DNA of 64,000 nt from Zhouia amylolytica (GTDB taxonomy: Bacteria; Bacteroidota; Bacteroidia; Flavobacteriales; Flavobacteriaceae). Below, piece by piece: positions 18,764 through 27,893 of the stretch. Position 1 is the first letter of the stretch; every line of letters begins with the position of its first letter. The position numbers and the translations under genes were made by a program. The notes beneath the pieces were generated by a model. That model saw nothing but the letters and a program-made list of their open reading frames with translations, was not told where the DNA came from and did not search any database. The stretch spans positions 523,924-587,923 of the forward strand of contig NZ_FPAG01000001.1 of the NCBI RefSeq assembly GCF_900116365.1. Direction: 5' to 3'.

Positions 18764-19783
18764 CTAAGCGTTTAAAACTTTTTCAATGGCATCCAATTCC
18801 TCCTTACTGAAGTTCAGGTTTTGAGCAGCCTCAATATTGTTTTTCAATTGCTCGGTTTTACTCACCCCTACCAATACGGTAGTAATTCTTTTATCTTTCA
18901 ATAACCACGAAATAGCCATTTGTGCCAGCGATTGACCGCGTTGTTGAGCAATTTCGTTGAGTTTCTTAACCTTTTCAATAATTTCAGGGGTAATCTTATC
19001 ACGCTGTAGGTAACGACCGTCTTTAATCGCCCTGGAATCTTCAGGAATGCCGTTAATATACTTATCGGTCAATATACCCTGCTCCAGTGGAGAAAAGGCA
19101 ATAGCCCCGATCCCTTCATTTCCCAGTACATCCAATAAGCCGTTTTCTACCCAGCGGTCGAACATATTGTATCGCGGCTGGTGAATCAGGCATGGAGTTC
19201 CCAGGTCTTTTAAGATTTTAGCCGCCTTGGCTGTGTCTTCGGCATTGTATTGTGAAATACCTACATACAAAGCTTTTCCCTGTCTTACAATGTGATCCAA
19301 AGCACCCATGGTCTCTTCCAGCGGCGTATCAGGATCCGGACGGTGATGATAAAAGATATCGACATAGTCTAAGCCCATACGCTTTAAACTCTGGTCGAGA
19401 CTGGCAATAAGATATTTTCTCGAACCAAGATTACCATAAGGACCCGGCCACATATCCCATCCGGCCTTGGTTGAAATAATGAGTTCGTCGCGGTAAGTAC
19501 CAAGATCTTTTTGAAGGATGCGGCCAAAGGTTTCTTCAGCAGAACCATATGGCGGACCATAATTATTCGCGAGATCGAAATGAGTAATACCATGATCAAA
19601 AGCAGTTCTTACCATTGATCGCGCATTTTTAAAATCGTTTGAGTGTCCAAAATTATGCCAGAGCCCAAGTGAAATTAAAGGCAGTAATATCCCGCTTTGC
19701 CCACACCTTCGGTAAGGAATGGTTTCATAACGGTTCGCATTCGGTACATATAAGGGTAATGGATTATGATCGTTTGTGTTCAT
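18764..19783 (-). CDS. Aldo/keto reductase, YghZ/Gpr type (L-glyceraldehyde 3-phosphate reductase-like)
   Basis: The 339-residue protein is a NADPH-dependent TIM-barrel reductase. The N-terminal stretch with YRRCGQSG and SLGLWHNFGH, the DLANNYGPP active-site segment (with the catalytic tyrosine) and the GKALYVGIS segment closely resemble E. coli YghZ, which reduces L-glyceraldehyde 3-phosphate and methylglyoxal. The catalytic tetrad D-Y-K-H is in place (DLANNY, STKAG, YHHR). It is the third gene of the probable rnpA operon. The exact substrate is inferred from family resemblance. Confidence 0.9.
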   Translation of the reverse strand: MNTNDHNPLPLYVPNANRYETIPYRRCGQSGILLPLISLGLWHNFGHSNDFKNARSMVRTAFDHGITHFDLANNYGPPYGSAEETFGRILQKDLGTYRDELIISTKAGWDMWPGPYGNLGSRKYLIASLDQSLKRMGLDYVDIFYHHRPDPDTPLEETMGALDHIVRQGKALYVGISQYNAEDTAKAAKILKDLGTPCLIHQPRYNMFDRWVENGLLDVLGNEGIGAIAFSPLEQGILTDKYINGIPEDSRAIKDGRYLQRDKITPEIIEKVKKLNEIAQQRGQSLAQMAISWLLKDKRITTVLVGVSKTEQLKNNIEAAQNLNFSKEELDAIEKVLNA

Positions 19784-19791
19784 TGGGGTGT

Positions 19792-21420
19792 TTATTGTAA
19801 TATGCTGTTAAATTTTGCTGAATCAGCTAATAGTTTAGATGAGGTTACTATCGCTTCATCATTTTTCAAATAGTAATTATAAAGTCCTTCCTGATAGAAA
19901 TAACGCTTAATAAGCTCATCTTCTAACTCTTTAATAATATTCTTCTTAAACGTATCTATCGAGCTTATTTTACTTTGCTGAATATCCTTTAATAGCTTTT
20001 CATAATCAGCTTGTACCTCGGCGCCAAAATCTTTGGTCTCCCCTGAGCTCATTAAATCCTTGAGTTCCCTTTCTGTTTTGGTTTCATATTCAAAACCTGC
20101 CGCTGCCACAAAAGACTTAAAGTCACTGTAGTCAGACTCCGTTAATTCGAAGTTAGACATATCCGAAATCGGATGATTGTAATAATAGTTGGTAGCGTAA
20201 TCAAAAACCACATTATTTTGAATCAATGCACGCGTGATAGCATTGTTTTGAAGCGCTTCAATTTTAAGATCCGGAATAACCCCTCCACCGTCGTATACCT
20301 TACGGCCATTCTTGGTTTTAAACTCGTTGAATTGCGTGTTTTTAACCGCATTTCCCTGTTCATCTCTATGCCAATAGTCCAACGACTGAATACACCTTCC
20401 ACTTGGCGTGTAATAACGCGAGATCGTTACTTTTAACTGTGTTCCATACACCAGTTTAAGCGGACGCTGCACCAGTCCTTTTCCAAAGCTCTGTGATCCT
20501 ATAATCACCGCTCTGTCCAGATCCTGAAGCGCTCCACTAACAATTTCACTCGCCGAGGCACTTCTTCCATTAATCAATACCACCAAAGGAATGTTTTCAT
20601 CCAAAGGCTTACGTTTCGTATAATACGCCTGATTGAACTTTTTAACTTTCGATTTAGTGCTCACAATAAGTTCGCCTTTAGGAACAAACAAATTGCAAAC
20701 CTCAATCGCCTCACTTAAAAGTCCACCCGGATTCCCTCTCAGATCAAGAACCAAACGCTCTATACCCTGGGCTTTTAAAGCCTCAATAGCCTCCTGGGTT
20801 TGTTTGGAAGCCTTTCTGTTAAATCGCGATAAAACAACATACCCGGTTTTATCGTCGATCTTTCCATAAAACGGTACCGCATCAATTTCAATTTCTTCAC
20901 GCTCTATAGTGGCCGTCTCAGTGGCTCCCTGTCGCTTGTAAGTAAGCTTAATTTGACTGTTATTGGCTCCTTTTAGGAGTTCTGAGGCATCTTCATTGTA
21001 TTCTGATACATCGACGTCATCTATTTTAATAATTTCGTCTCCTGCCTTTAATCCGGCCTTATCTGCAGGCGAATCTTTATAAGGTTCTACAATAAGAATT
21101 TTGTCAGGATAGTTGCGCACCACAGCACCAATACCCGAGTATTCACCATTTTTACGAATCCTGAATTCTTCCACATCCTGTTCATTCATAAACTGCGTAT
21201 ACGGATCGAGATCATCGAGCATATTCTTAATGGCAGTATCCATCAGTTCTGCAGGATTGGTTTCATCCACATAATTCATGTTCAACTCCTTGAACATCGT
21301 GGTGAATATCTCTATCTGCTTGGCAATTTCAAAGAAATCGTTTTTAAACGAACTTGCCGAAATTAAAACGAAGACCGCTAAAACAGGGATTAGCACTCTT
21401 TTTCTTAATAGCTTCTTCAT
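19792..21420 (-). CDS. S41 family C-terminal processing peptidase
   Basis: This 542-residue protease is exported by an N-terminal signal/anchor helix (about 8-24). A PDZ domain spans about 90-170 and the S41 catalytic domain about 190-400. The catalytic serine lies in GRSASASEIVSGALQD and the lysine in SQSFGKGLVQ, the Ser-Lys dyad of CtpA/Prc enzymes. A helical C-terminal region of about 150 residues follows, as in other Bacteroidota members. The substrates are envelope proteins not identifiable here. It starts 12 bases after the rnpA stop codon. Confidence 0.93.
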   Translation of the reverse strand: MKKLLRKRVLIPVLAVFVLISASSFKNDFFEIAKQIEIFTTMFKELNMNYVDETNPAELMDTAIKNMLDDLDPYTQFMNEQDVEEFRIRKNGEYSGIGAVVRNYPDKILIVEPYKDSPADKAGLKAGDEIIKIDDVDVSEYNEDASELLKGANNSQIKLTYKRQGATETATIEREEIEIDAVPFYGKIDDKTGYVVLSRFNRKASKQTQEAIEALKAQGIERLVLDLRGNPGGLLSEAIEVCNLFVPKGELIVSTKSKVKKFNQAYYTKRKPLDENIPLVVLINGRSASASEIVSGALQDLDRAVIIGSQSFGKGLVQRPLKLVYGTQLKVTISRYYTPSGRCIQSLDYWHRDEQGNAVKNTQFNEFKTKNGRKVYDGGGVIPDLKIEALQNNAITRALIQNNVVFDYATNYYYNHPISDMSNFELTESDYSDFKSFVAAAGFEYETKTERELKDLMSSGETKDFGAEVQADYEKLLKDIQQSKISSIDTFKKNIIKELEDELIKRYFYQEGLYNYYLKNDEAIVTSSKLLADSAKFNSILQ

Positions 21421-21432
21421 AACAATCGTATT

Positions 21433-21822
21433 TTATGAGTTCGATTCTTGCTGAATCTTACTTATGAATTTATTTAAAAGTTTTTGCATGGCGGTATTTA
21501 ATTCCTGAAAATCCGGAATTTCCTTTCCAAGGTACAAAAACATAAAGGCATGACTTGTTTCCAGATTGTTAAAAATGAGCTCTTTGTTCAGACGGTAGGC
21601 TTCACGCATCAACCTTTTTACCTTATTCCGGTCTACAGCTTTTTTAAACTTGCGTTTAGGAACCGAAAAACCCGCCTGAATCGTAAACGCTTCAAACCAA
21701 TCATCATTTTTAATATAAACAACCCTTAAAGGGTATTTAGAAACCGACGAACCCTCAGTAAACATGCGTTCTATCAGTTTCTTACTTTTTAATTTCTCTT
21801 TTTTAGGAAATGTGTAATCCAT
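21433..21822 (-). CDS. rnpA: Ribonuclease P protein component
   Basis: The protein subunit of RNase P matures tRNA 5' ends. From the chosen ATG at 21822 (MDYTFPKKEKLKSKKLIERM) it is 129 residues; an in-frame start 15 bases upstream adds only MIFCC. The RNR motif region (RNKVKRLMREAYR, about 72-84) and the preceding KRKFKKAVDR are the catalytic-RNA contact segments. rpmH is not adjacent, unlike in many bacteria. It heads a five-gene run with the S41 protease, aldo/keto reductase, phosphotransferase and GNAT genes. Confidence 0.93.
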   Translation of the reverse strand: MDYTFPKKEKLKSKKLIERMFTEGSSVSKYPLRVVYIKNDDWFEAFTIQAGFSVPKRKFKKAVDRNKVKRLMREAYRLNKELIFNNLETSHAFMFLYLGKEIPDFQELNTAMQKLLNKFISKIQQESNS

Positions 21823-21890
21823 GCAGCAAAATATCATTCTGTGTAAAAATAGAAAAACCTATTCACATAAGTCTCAAAAACCACCGGCTC

Positions 21891-21919
21891 TTGTTTTATG
21901 AATAGATATTGTATCTTTC
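21891..21919 (+). promoter_or_regulatory. Promoter of the lactonase gene
   Basis: TTG at 21891-21893, an 18-base spacer, then TATCTTTC at 21912-21919. This fits the Bacteroidota pattern TTG-N17-20-TAnnTTTG with one mismatch. A transcript starting about 21925 makes the GTG at 21948 the likely start codon. Confidence 0.6.
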
Positions 21920-21947
21920 AGAAGTTAATAACCATGACAAAAATAGT

Positions 21948-23057
21948 GTGAAGAAATTACTTATTACCAGCCTTACGCTTATGCTTATTGTAAGTTGTAA
22001 AAAGGAAAAAGAAAAACAAGATACCGCCGAGGAAAAAAAAGAAAACGTTACCTATTTCTACGTCGGAACCTATACTGATAAAGAAAGTCGCGGAATTTAT
22101 CGCTACGCACTCTCTGAAGACGGATCCCTCGAAAAACAAAAACTGCTGGCTGCTACCGAAAATCCATCTTTTCTGTCGTATACCGCAGACAAAGCCTATT
22201 TATTGGCGGTTAATGAAAATGAAACAGGCACGGTAGAATCCTACCAAATAACCCCTGACAGCCTGGTGTTTATAAACAGAAGTTCCTCCGGGGGTGCACA
22301 TCCCTGTTTTGTTACCACCACACCAGATAATTATGTGCTAACAGCAAATTATACAGGAGGAAATACCGGACTCTTAAAACTGGATGCCAATGGAAAACTA
22401 TCAGACTTGCTCGATATACATCAGCACCATGGCGATACCTTAAACGCAAGACAAACCGGTCCGCATGCACATTCCGTATGGGTACAACCCGATCGTTCTT
22501 TGGTGGAAGTCGACCTCGGCACCAATCAACTGTGGTTCTCTGAAATTAAAAATGACAGCCTCATAGCCAAAGCACCGGCAACCCTCGATATGAATCCGGG
22601 TGACGGTCCGCGGCACATGACCTTTCACCCAAATGGCACCTATGCCTATGTTATTAATGAATTAAGCAGCAGCATTGTAACCCTGAAGAAAAACGCTGAA
22701 GACAAGTGGGAAAAACAATCAACCATTAGTACCCTGCCAGCCGATTTTAAAGGCGACAGCTATTGCGCAGATATCCACATATCCTCAGATGGTCAATATG
22801 TATATGGCTCTAACCGCGGACATAATTCCATAGCCATTTTTAAAGTGGAAGAGAATGGAGAGCTAATGAATATAGGTTTTGATTCCGTAAGAGGCGACTG
22901 GCCCAGAAACTTTACATTATCGCCCGATCAAGACTTTTTATTGGTTGCCAACCAAAACAGCAACAATATTATTGCATTTAAAAGAGATCAGACAACCGGA
23001 CTGCTAACATATGTAAGCGAAGTAGCGGCTCCTTCTCCGGTGTGTATCCTGTTTTAA
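21948..23057 (+). CDS. Lactonase family lipoprotein (6-phosphogluconolactonase-like beta-propeller)
   Basis: About 369 residues from the GTG at 21948. That start gives a proper lipoprotein signal (VKKLLITSLTLMLIVSC) and lies just behind a promoter. A longer frame from a TTG at 21909 would place the promoter inside the gene. The remainder is a seven-bladed propeller of the PF10282 lactonase type, with FYVGTYT near its start and repeated blade motifs such as GPRHMTFHPNGTYAYV and YVYGSNRGHNSI. Cytosolic homologues hydrolyse 6-phosphogluconolactone. A lipoprotein form in the envelope may act on another lactone. Confidence 0.88.
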   Translation: MKKLLITSLTLMLIVSCKKEKEKQDTAEEKKENVTYFYVGTYTDKESRGIYRYALSEDGSLEKQKLLAATENPSFLSYTADKAYLLAVNENETGTVESYQITPDSLVFINRSSSGGAHPCFVTTTPDNYVLTANYTGGNTGLLKLDANGKLSDLLDIHQHHGDTLNARQTGPHAHSVWVQPDRSLVEVDLGTNQLWFSEIKNDSLIAKAPATLDMNPGDGPRHMTFHPNGTYAYVINELSSSIVTLKKNAEDKWEKQSTISTLPADFKGDSYCADIHISSDGQYVYGSNRGHNSIAIFKVEENGELMNIGFDSVRGDWPRNFTLSPDQDFLLVANQNSNNIIAFKRDQTTGLLTYVSEVAAPSPVCILF

Positions 23058-23100
23058 ATCGGTAATAGTTCGAAAAAAAGAGTTTATAATTAACCACATA

Positions 23101-23137
23101 AAAAATGCCGACCTCAATAATTAAGGTCGGCATTTTT
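23101..23137. terminator. Bidirectional terminator between lactonase and M1 peptidase genes
   Basis: A perfect 14-bp stem (AAAAATGCCGACCT and its complement) with a 9-base loop. A and T runs at the ends serve the two convergent genes. Confidence 0.85.
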
Positions 23138-23164
23138 ATCAGAAACAATATAACACTTAAAATA

Positions 23165-25054
23165 TTATTCCGAATAAGTATTGTTATCCTTATTAATATC
23201 AGCCATAAAGCCGTTAGGGTCTATAACGATACTTTTTATTTCAGACTTCGATTTATTAATGGTAAAATCGTAAGTAGGATACGCCCATGCCCAGTCAGGC
23301 AATACAGTGCGTTTTGTATTTGTATACGGGTTCGTAGGCTTCTCACCACGCATCATTCGTAGCGGGGCATAGAAATACTCCTGAGAACCATCGTTATAGG
23401 TAACGATAACATCTATAGGCATTGGCATTAAACCGATACGCTCCATAGTTACTTTGGTTTTATTCCCCTCAGCAGTAACCCCTTTAATACCATAGTCAAT
23501 AGTATTGGTAGTTTGAGTCCAATCCGTTAAATACCAGTCTAAATGAATTCCCGAAACCTTTTCAGCAACACGCTTAAAGTCGTTAGGCGTCGGATGTTTA
23601 AACTTAAAATCGTTGTAATAACGCTTAATCGTTTCTTTTAAATTATCCTGTCCGATTACATACCCCAACTGAGATAAGAATACAGCCCCTTTACTATAAG
23701 CAGCAATACTGTATGCAGCATTATAGTTATACCTGTCAGCATGCGTAGTTTGCGGTTGCTCTACTCCCGATTTAACGATATAATAGTAGCCCTTGTAAGA
23801 ACCAATACTCGGGTTCACAGGGTTTTTGTTTTCAACGTGATTTTCCGCCAGAGTAGAGATATAAGAAGTAAACCCTTCATCCATCCACTCGTACTTAGAC
23901 TCGTTGGTAGCCAATAAATGCTGGAACCAGGCATGAGCCATTTCGTGTGCCGTAGTACCGAAAAGACTACCATATCTTTTACCTCCCGCAATAAGCGTAC
24001 ACATAGCGTACTCCATACCACCGTCACCACCTTGAATCACAGAGTACTGCTTCCATGGGTAAGGTCCGATGTGCTCATTAAAGTAAGCTAAAAGCTCAGC
24101 AGTAGGCCCTTGAACCTTTTTCCAGTTATCTACGATCTCAGGATCATTTTTATAAAGGAAGTGTAAGGTAACACCACTTTCAGTCTCCAGTTTGTCGTGA
24201 ATGTATTCCGGATCAGCAGCCCAGGTAAAATCGTGTACCATCGGCGCTTTAAAATGCCAGGTTAATTTTTTCCCGCGCGGACGCTTAACTTGCGTACCCT
24301 CTTTTTCGTAGTTGTAACCAATCTCATTAGGGTTTTGCAGGTAACCCGTACCACCAACTACATAATCCTTGTCGATAGTCAGTTTCACGTCAAAATCACC
24401 CCAAACACCTTGAAACTCACGAGCGATATACGGACTGGTATGCCACCCCTGGAAATCATATTCAGCCATTTTAGGATACCATTGCGTCATCGATAATGCA
24501 ACCCCATCCTTACTATTTCTACCACTTCTTCGGATCTGAACAGGCACCTGCCCGTCAAACTCCATAGTAAAAGTAGCAGACTCACCAGGAAGGATACCCT
24601 TATTAAGACTAACTTCCAGTACCGTTCCCTCAACATTATAAGTTACAGCCTTTCCGTTTTGCTCAAGACTTTTTACCTTAATATAACCAATCTCAGAAGG
24701 CGATAACTTCGCAATACGACTTTCGTATTTAGGATTTTCCTTAGTCCCCAGGTTATTAACCATACGACCATCAGGGTCAGGAATATTTTGTAAACGGCTA
24801 TCCATTTCACTTCCCGGCTGGAAAGCATTAAAATATAAATGATAATAAACGCTGTTTAGCGTATCTGGAGAATTATTGGTATAAGTTAACACCTGACGCC
24901 CCTCATACCGATAATTTTCAACATCCATATCGATATCCATCTTATAATCGACATGCTGTTGCCAATACGAAGTGTTGTTTTGAGCAGTAGCTAAAGCAAT
25001 ACCAAACAACATCAGGACAACAGATAAGTTCATGTATAATTGCGTTCGTTTCAT
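23165..25054 (-). CDS. M1 family metallopeptidase, exported
   Basis: The 629-residue protein starts with a signal peptide (about 1-24, ending ATAQ). The zinc site HEMAH with the downstream glutamate in WMDEGFTSY is the HExxH-x18-E motif of gluzincins. The segment GGMEYAM is the M1 exopeptidase (GxMEN-type) motif, here with A in place of N. It is thus a predicted periplasmic or surface aminopeptidase of about the usual length for Bacteroidota members. It stands alone between a bidirectional terminator and the palindromic repeat at 25082-25202. Confidence 0.9.
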   Translation of the reverse strand: MKRTQLYMNLSVVLMLFGIALATAQNNTSYWQQHVDYKMDIDMDVENYRYEGRQVLTYTNNSPDTLNSVYYHLYFNAFQPGSEMDSRLQNIPDPDGRMVNNLGTKENPKYESRIAKLSPSEIGYIKVKSLEQNGKAVTYNVEGTVLEVSLNKGILPGESATFTMEFDGQVPVQIRRSGRNSKDGVALSMTQWYPKMAEYDFQGWHTSPYIAREFQGVWGDFDVKLTIDKDYVVGGTGYLQNPNEIGYNYEKEGTQVKRPRGKKLTWHFKAPMVHDFTWAADPEYIHDKLETESGVTLHFLYKNDPEIVDNWKKVQGPTAELLAYFNEHIGPYPWKQYSVIQGGDGGMEYAMCTLIAGGKRYGSLFGTTAHEMAHAWFQHLLATNESKYEWMDEGFTSYISTLAENHVENKNPVNPSIGSYKGYYYIVKSGVEQPQTTHADRYNYNAAYSIAAYSKGAVFLSQLGYVIGQDNLKETIKRYYNDFKFKHPTPNDFKRVAEKVSGIHLDWYLTDWTQTTNTIDYGIKGVTAEGNKTKVTMERIGLMPMPIDVIVTYNDGSQEYFYAPLRMMRGEKPTNPYTNTKRTVLPDWAWAYPTYDFTINKSKSEIKSIVIDPNGFMADINKDNNTYSE

Positions 25055-25081
25055 AATAAGTTAGTTTAGAAAAAAAGAGCA

Positions 25082-25202
25082 TGTCTAAAAAGCTTCTTTT
25101 TATAAAAATTGTCAGTCTGAGCCTGTCGAAGACAATTTGATCTCCAACAGATTACACTTCGACAAGCTCAGTGTGACATAAATTTTCACCACTTTTTAGA
25201 CA
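25082..25202. repeat. REP/MITE-like element with nested inverted repeats
   Basis: An outer perfect 11-bp inverted repeat (TGTCTAAAAAG at 25082-25092, its complement at 25192-25202) encloses an inner 22-bp inverted repeat with three mismatches (25110-25131 and 25157-25178). The inner arms read CTGAGCCTGTCGAAG and CTTCGACAAGCTCAG, a type of repeat found dispersed in many bacterial genomes. It sits between two peptidase genes and may also end the upstream transcript. Confidence 0.7.
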
Positions 25203-25218
25203 ACCTCTTGAATAATAT

Positions 25219-26841
25219 TTATAAATTGATTTCTCCTCTCGAAACCTTATCAGCAAGGATGATGGCATTGTATAAGTTTACCATTTTCCCTGATTTAGAA
25301 ATCGTTGCAAACGACTCCTTATCCGCAGGATTACCACCTAAGATCACATTAGATTTAGCCGCAAGACCAGAGTTCATAATAACCTGCTTCACCTGTGCAG
25401 CACTTAGCTTAGGATAGTAAGATCTGATTGTAGCCGCTACCCCGGCAACCGCAGGTGCAGCCATAGAAGTACCTTGTAGGTATTCATAAGTATTTTCAGG
25501 AGTGGTAGCCCATATCTTGGTACCCGGAGCAAAAACATCCACATTAACCTCTCCGTAGTTAGAGAACGTAGCGATCATTTCAGGACCGTATTTGTAGTGT
25601 AAAGCACCAACCGTTAAAAAGTTGTCAGCGATCTCCGGACTGTTATCCTTTGCGTCGTTAGGATATACATTCGTTTTATCAAGATCCTCACCTTCGTTTC
25701 CGGCAGCATTAACGATCAACACATCTTTTTCAGCAGCATACTTAATCGCATCCCATACCCACTCCGGGTTAGGAGAGTAATACTTACCAAAACTGGTGTT
25801 AATCACCTTAGCACCATTATCAACCGCATAACGAATAGCCAAAGCAATATCCTTATCGTACTCATCACCGTTAGGTACCGCTCTAACCGCCATAATTTCT
25901 ACGTTCTGAGCAACACCGTCCATTCCGATATTGTTATTTCTGGTAGCAGCAATAATTCCTGCAACGTGTGTACCGTGCTTTGCAAGCTCGCTATCCGTAA
26001 TCACATCACCATTACCGTAATCAGTATCATTGATATCATAAGGGTCGTCACCAACAACAGCTCTTCCGTCAAAATCAAGGTTTAGATTGTATTTAAGTTG
26101 ATCCGTATAATAATCAACCCCACCTTTAATTTGTTCTTTTAAATCCGCAACACCATCAGTTCTGCTTAGAAACTGAGACATCATCCCTTTTGCTTGTAAA
26201 AGAGCCTGATCGTCAGTTTCAATAGCATCGACATCCTCTTTAGTATATTCCTTTTTACCCAGGTGTTTAGCGATGGCTTCATCCGCATCTAAAACCACCT
26301 GGTATATTTGTTCATAACGCTGTGCATTCTGAGAGGCCTCCTGCTTCTTCTTATCAAATTCAGCTTTTGCCTTTTGATAAGCTGCCGAACCATCATCACC
26401 TTTTTTTACGATTCTGGTCAATTCGAGGTTTTCATCAACAGCCTCCCCTAAGAAATTCCACCCGTAAACATCATCGATATAACCATTCTTATCGTCATCG
26501 ATTCCATTATTTGGAACCTCATCCTTATTGATCCAGATCACATCTTTCAGGTCTTCGTGGTTAATATCCACACCCGAATCAATAACCCCAACGATCACAG
26601 GTTGTCCCTTACGAGCATTTAAGATTTCGTTATAGGCTTTTTCAACAGACATTCCCGGGATGGTATCCTGAACCAGGTCAAGATGACCCCAGTGCTTCAT
26701 TTCAGTATCTGTAAGTTCAGTTACTTTTAAAGGAGTATTATCTATGTTTTCTATTGGGGTAGAAACTAATTTTGGCGATCCACATGCAGCCAAAATAAGA
26801 GCCATAGAGGCCGTACTTAAAATAGGTTTAACAATTCTCAT
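25219..26841 (-). CDS. S8 family serine peptidase (subtilase), lipoprotein
   Basis: The protein is 540 residues from the ATG at 26841 (MRIVKPIL); an upstream TTG is less likely because the chosen start gives a clear lipoprotein signal ending in LILAACG. The subtilisin triad is complete: the Asp in VIDSGVDINH, the His in HGTHVAGI and the Ser in GTSMAAPAVAG. An insertion of about 150 residues between the Asp and His motifs, rich in charged residues, is a feature of many Bacteroidota subtilases. It lies 50 bases behind the MBL hydrolase gene and may share its transcript. Confidence 0.93.
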   Translation of the reverse strand: MRIVKPILSTASMALILAACGSPKLVSTPIENIDNTPLKVTELTDTEMKHWGHLDLVQDTIPGMSVEKAYNEILNARKGQPVIVGVIDSGVDINHEDLKDVIWINKDEVPNNGIDDDKNGYIDDVYGWNFLGEAVDENLELTRIVKKGDDGSAAYQKAKAEFDKKKQEASQNAQRYEQIYQVVLDADEAIAKHLGKKEYTKEDVDAIETDDQALLQAKGMMSQFLSRTDGVADLKEQIKGGVDYYTDQLKYNLNLDFDGRAVVGDDPYDINDTDYGNGDVITDSELAKHGTHVAGIIAATRNNNIGMDGVAQNVEIMAVRAVPNGDEYDKDIALAIRYAVDNGAKVINTSFGKYYSPNPEWVWDAIKYAAEKDVLIVNAAGNEGEDLDKTNVYPNDAKDNSPEIADNFLTVGALHYKYGPEMIATFSNYGEVNVDVFAPGTKIWATTPENTYEYLQGTSMAAPAVAGVAATIRSYYPKLSAAQVKQVIMNSGLAAKSNVILGGNPADKESFATISKSGKMVNLYNAIILADKVSRGEINL

Positions 26842-26891
26842 TTTCAATATCAATTATAGTTCAATTTTTAGTGATTCATTTTTTTGAAAGC

Positions 26892-27752
26892 TTATTTAAA
26901 AACTTCATCAAAGGTGAAGGTGTCTTTTAAACGAACGCCTTTTTCAGTATGCTGCAAGGTACAGATCTCATGATGGGCGTCGTGCTCCAACATGATGTAG
27001 TACTCCTGATCAACAGCGGTTTCAAGAAAAGTCTCTTTTTCGTCTAAAGTGAGTAACGGTCTGGTGTCGTAGCCCATTACATAAGGCAAAGGAATATGCC
27101 CGGTGGTTGGTAAAAGGTCGGCAGCAAACACAAGTGTTTTGCCTTGGTATGTAATATGAGGGATCATCTGTTTGTCGGTATGACCGTCGACATATAAAAT
27201 GTCAAAGCCCATTTCAACAGACCTTTCGTATGAATCCCCATTATTATCGATAAAATTTAATTGCCCGCTTTCTTCCATGGGCTTTATGTTTTCAGGAAGA
27301 AAAGAAGCTTTTTCACGAGCATTCGGCTTTACGGCCCAATCCCAATGATCTTTATTGGTCCAGAACTTCGCATTTTTAAATGCCGGCTCATAGCCGGTTC
27401 TGTCCTTGTTCCATTGAACACTCCCTCCGCAATGATCGAAATGCAAATGAGTCATAAACACATCCGTTATATCATCCCGATGAAAACCTGCCTTTTTCAA
27501 AGAAGTGTCAAGATCGTGATTGCCCCATAAATAATAATAACCAAAGAACTTATCCGATTGCTTATTGCCCATTCCGGTATCGATTAGTGTAAGTCGATTA
27601 CCATCTTCAATAAGCAGGCATCGGGCAGCCATATCTATCATATTATTTGCATCTGCCGGATTGGTTCTTTGCCAGATAGACTTTGGTACTACACCAAACA
27701 TAGCGCCGCCATCAAGCTTAAAATTTCCGGATTCAATGGGGTAAAGTGTCAT
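26892..27752 (-). CDS. MBL fold metallo-hydrolase
   Basis: This 286-residue cytoplasmic protein has the metallo-beta-lactamase fold. The first metal motif is THLHFDHCGG, the next ligands are in DGHTDKQMIPH and FAADLLPT, and the last lies in EHDAHHE. It resembles the quorum-quenching lactonase and related hydrolase subgroup. The substrate cannot be assigned. It probably forms a unit with the S8 peptidase gene 50 bases downstream. Confidence 0.88.
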   Translation of the reverse strand: MTLYPIESGNFKLDGGAMFGVVPKSIWQRTNPADANNMIDMAARCLLIEDGNRLTLIDTGMGNKQSDKFFGYYYLWGNHDLDTSLKKAGFHRDDITDVFMTHLHFDHCGGSVQWNKDRTGYEPAFKNAKFWTNKDHWDWAVKPNAREKASFLPENIKPMEESGQLNFIDNNGDSYERSVEMGFDILYVDGHTDKQMIPHITYQGKTLVFAADLLPTTGHIPLPYVMGYDTRPLLTLDEKETFLETAVDQEYYIMLEHDAHHEICTLQHTEKGVRLKDTFTFDEVFK

Positions 27753-27893
27753 AAAATCAATTTTCTATATTCAGAAATTAGTCTTGCAAATTAATAAAAG
27801 CATTGCTGAAAAGTCATTATTACCTTATTTTATTAGGCGTTTTTTAACATTTTCCTATATTTAGGAACTCAAATAATGTAATATTCGACGCTT

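Noticed and set aside
23105-23362. 85-residue frame over the terminator and the end of the M1 peptidase gene
   Set aside because: It overlaps a clear bidirectional hairpin and is antisense to a well-supported gene.
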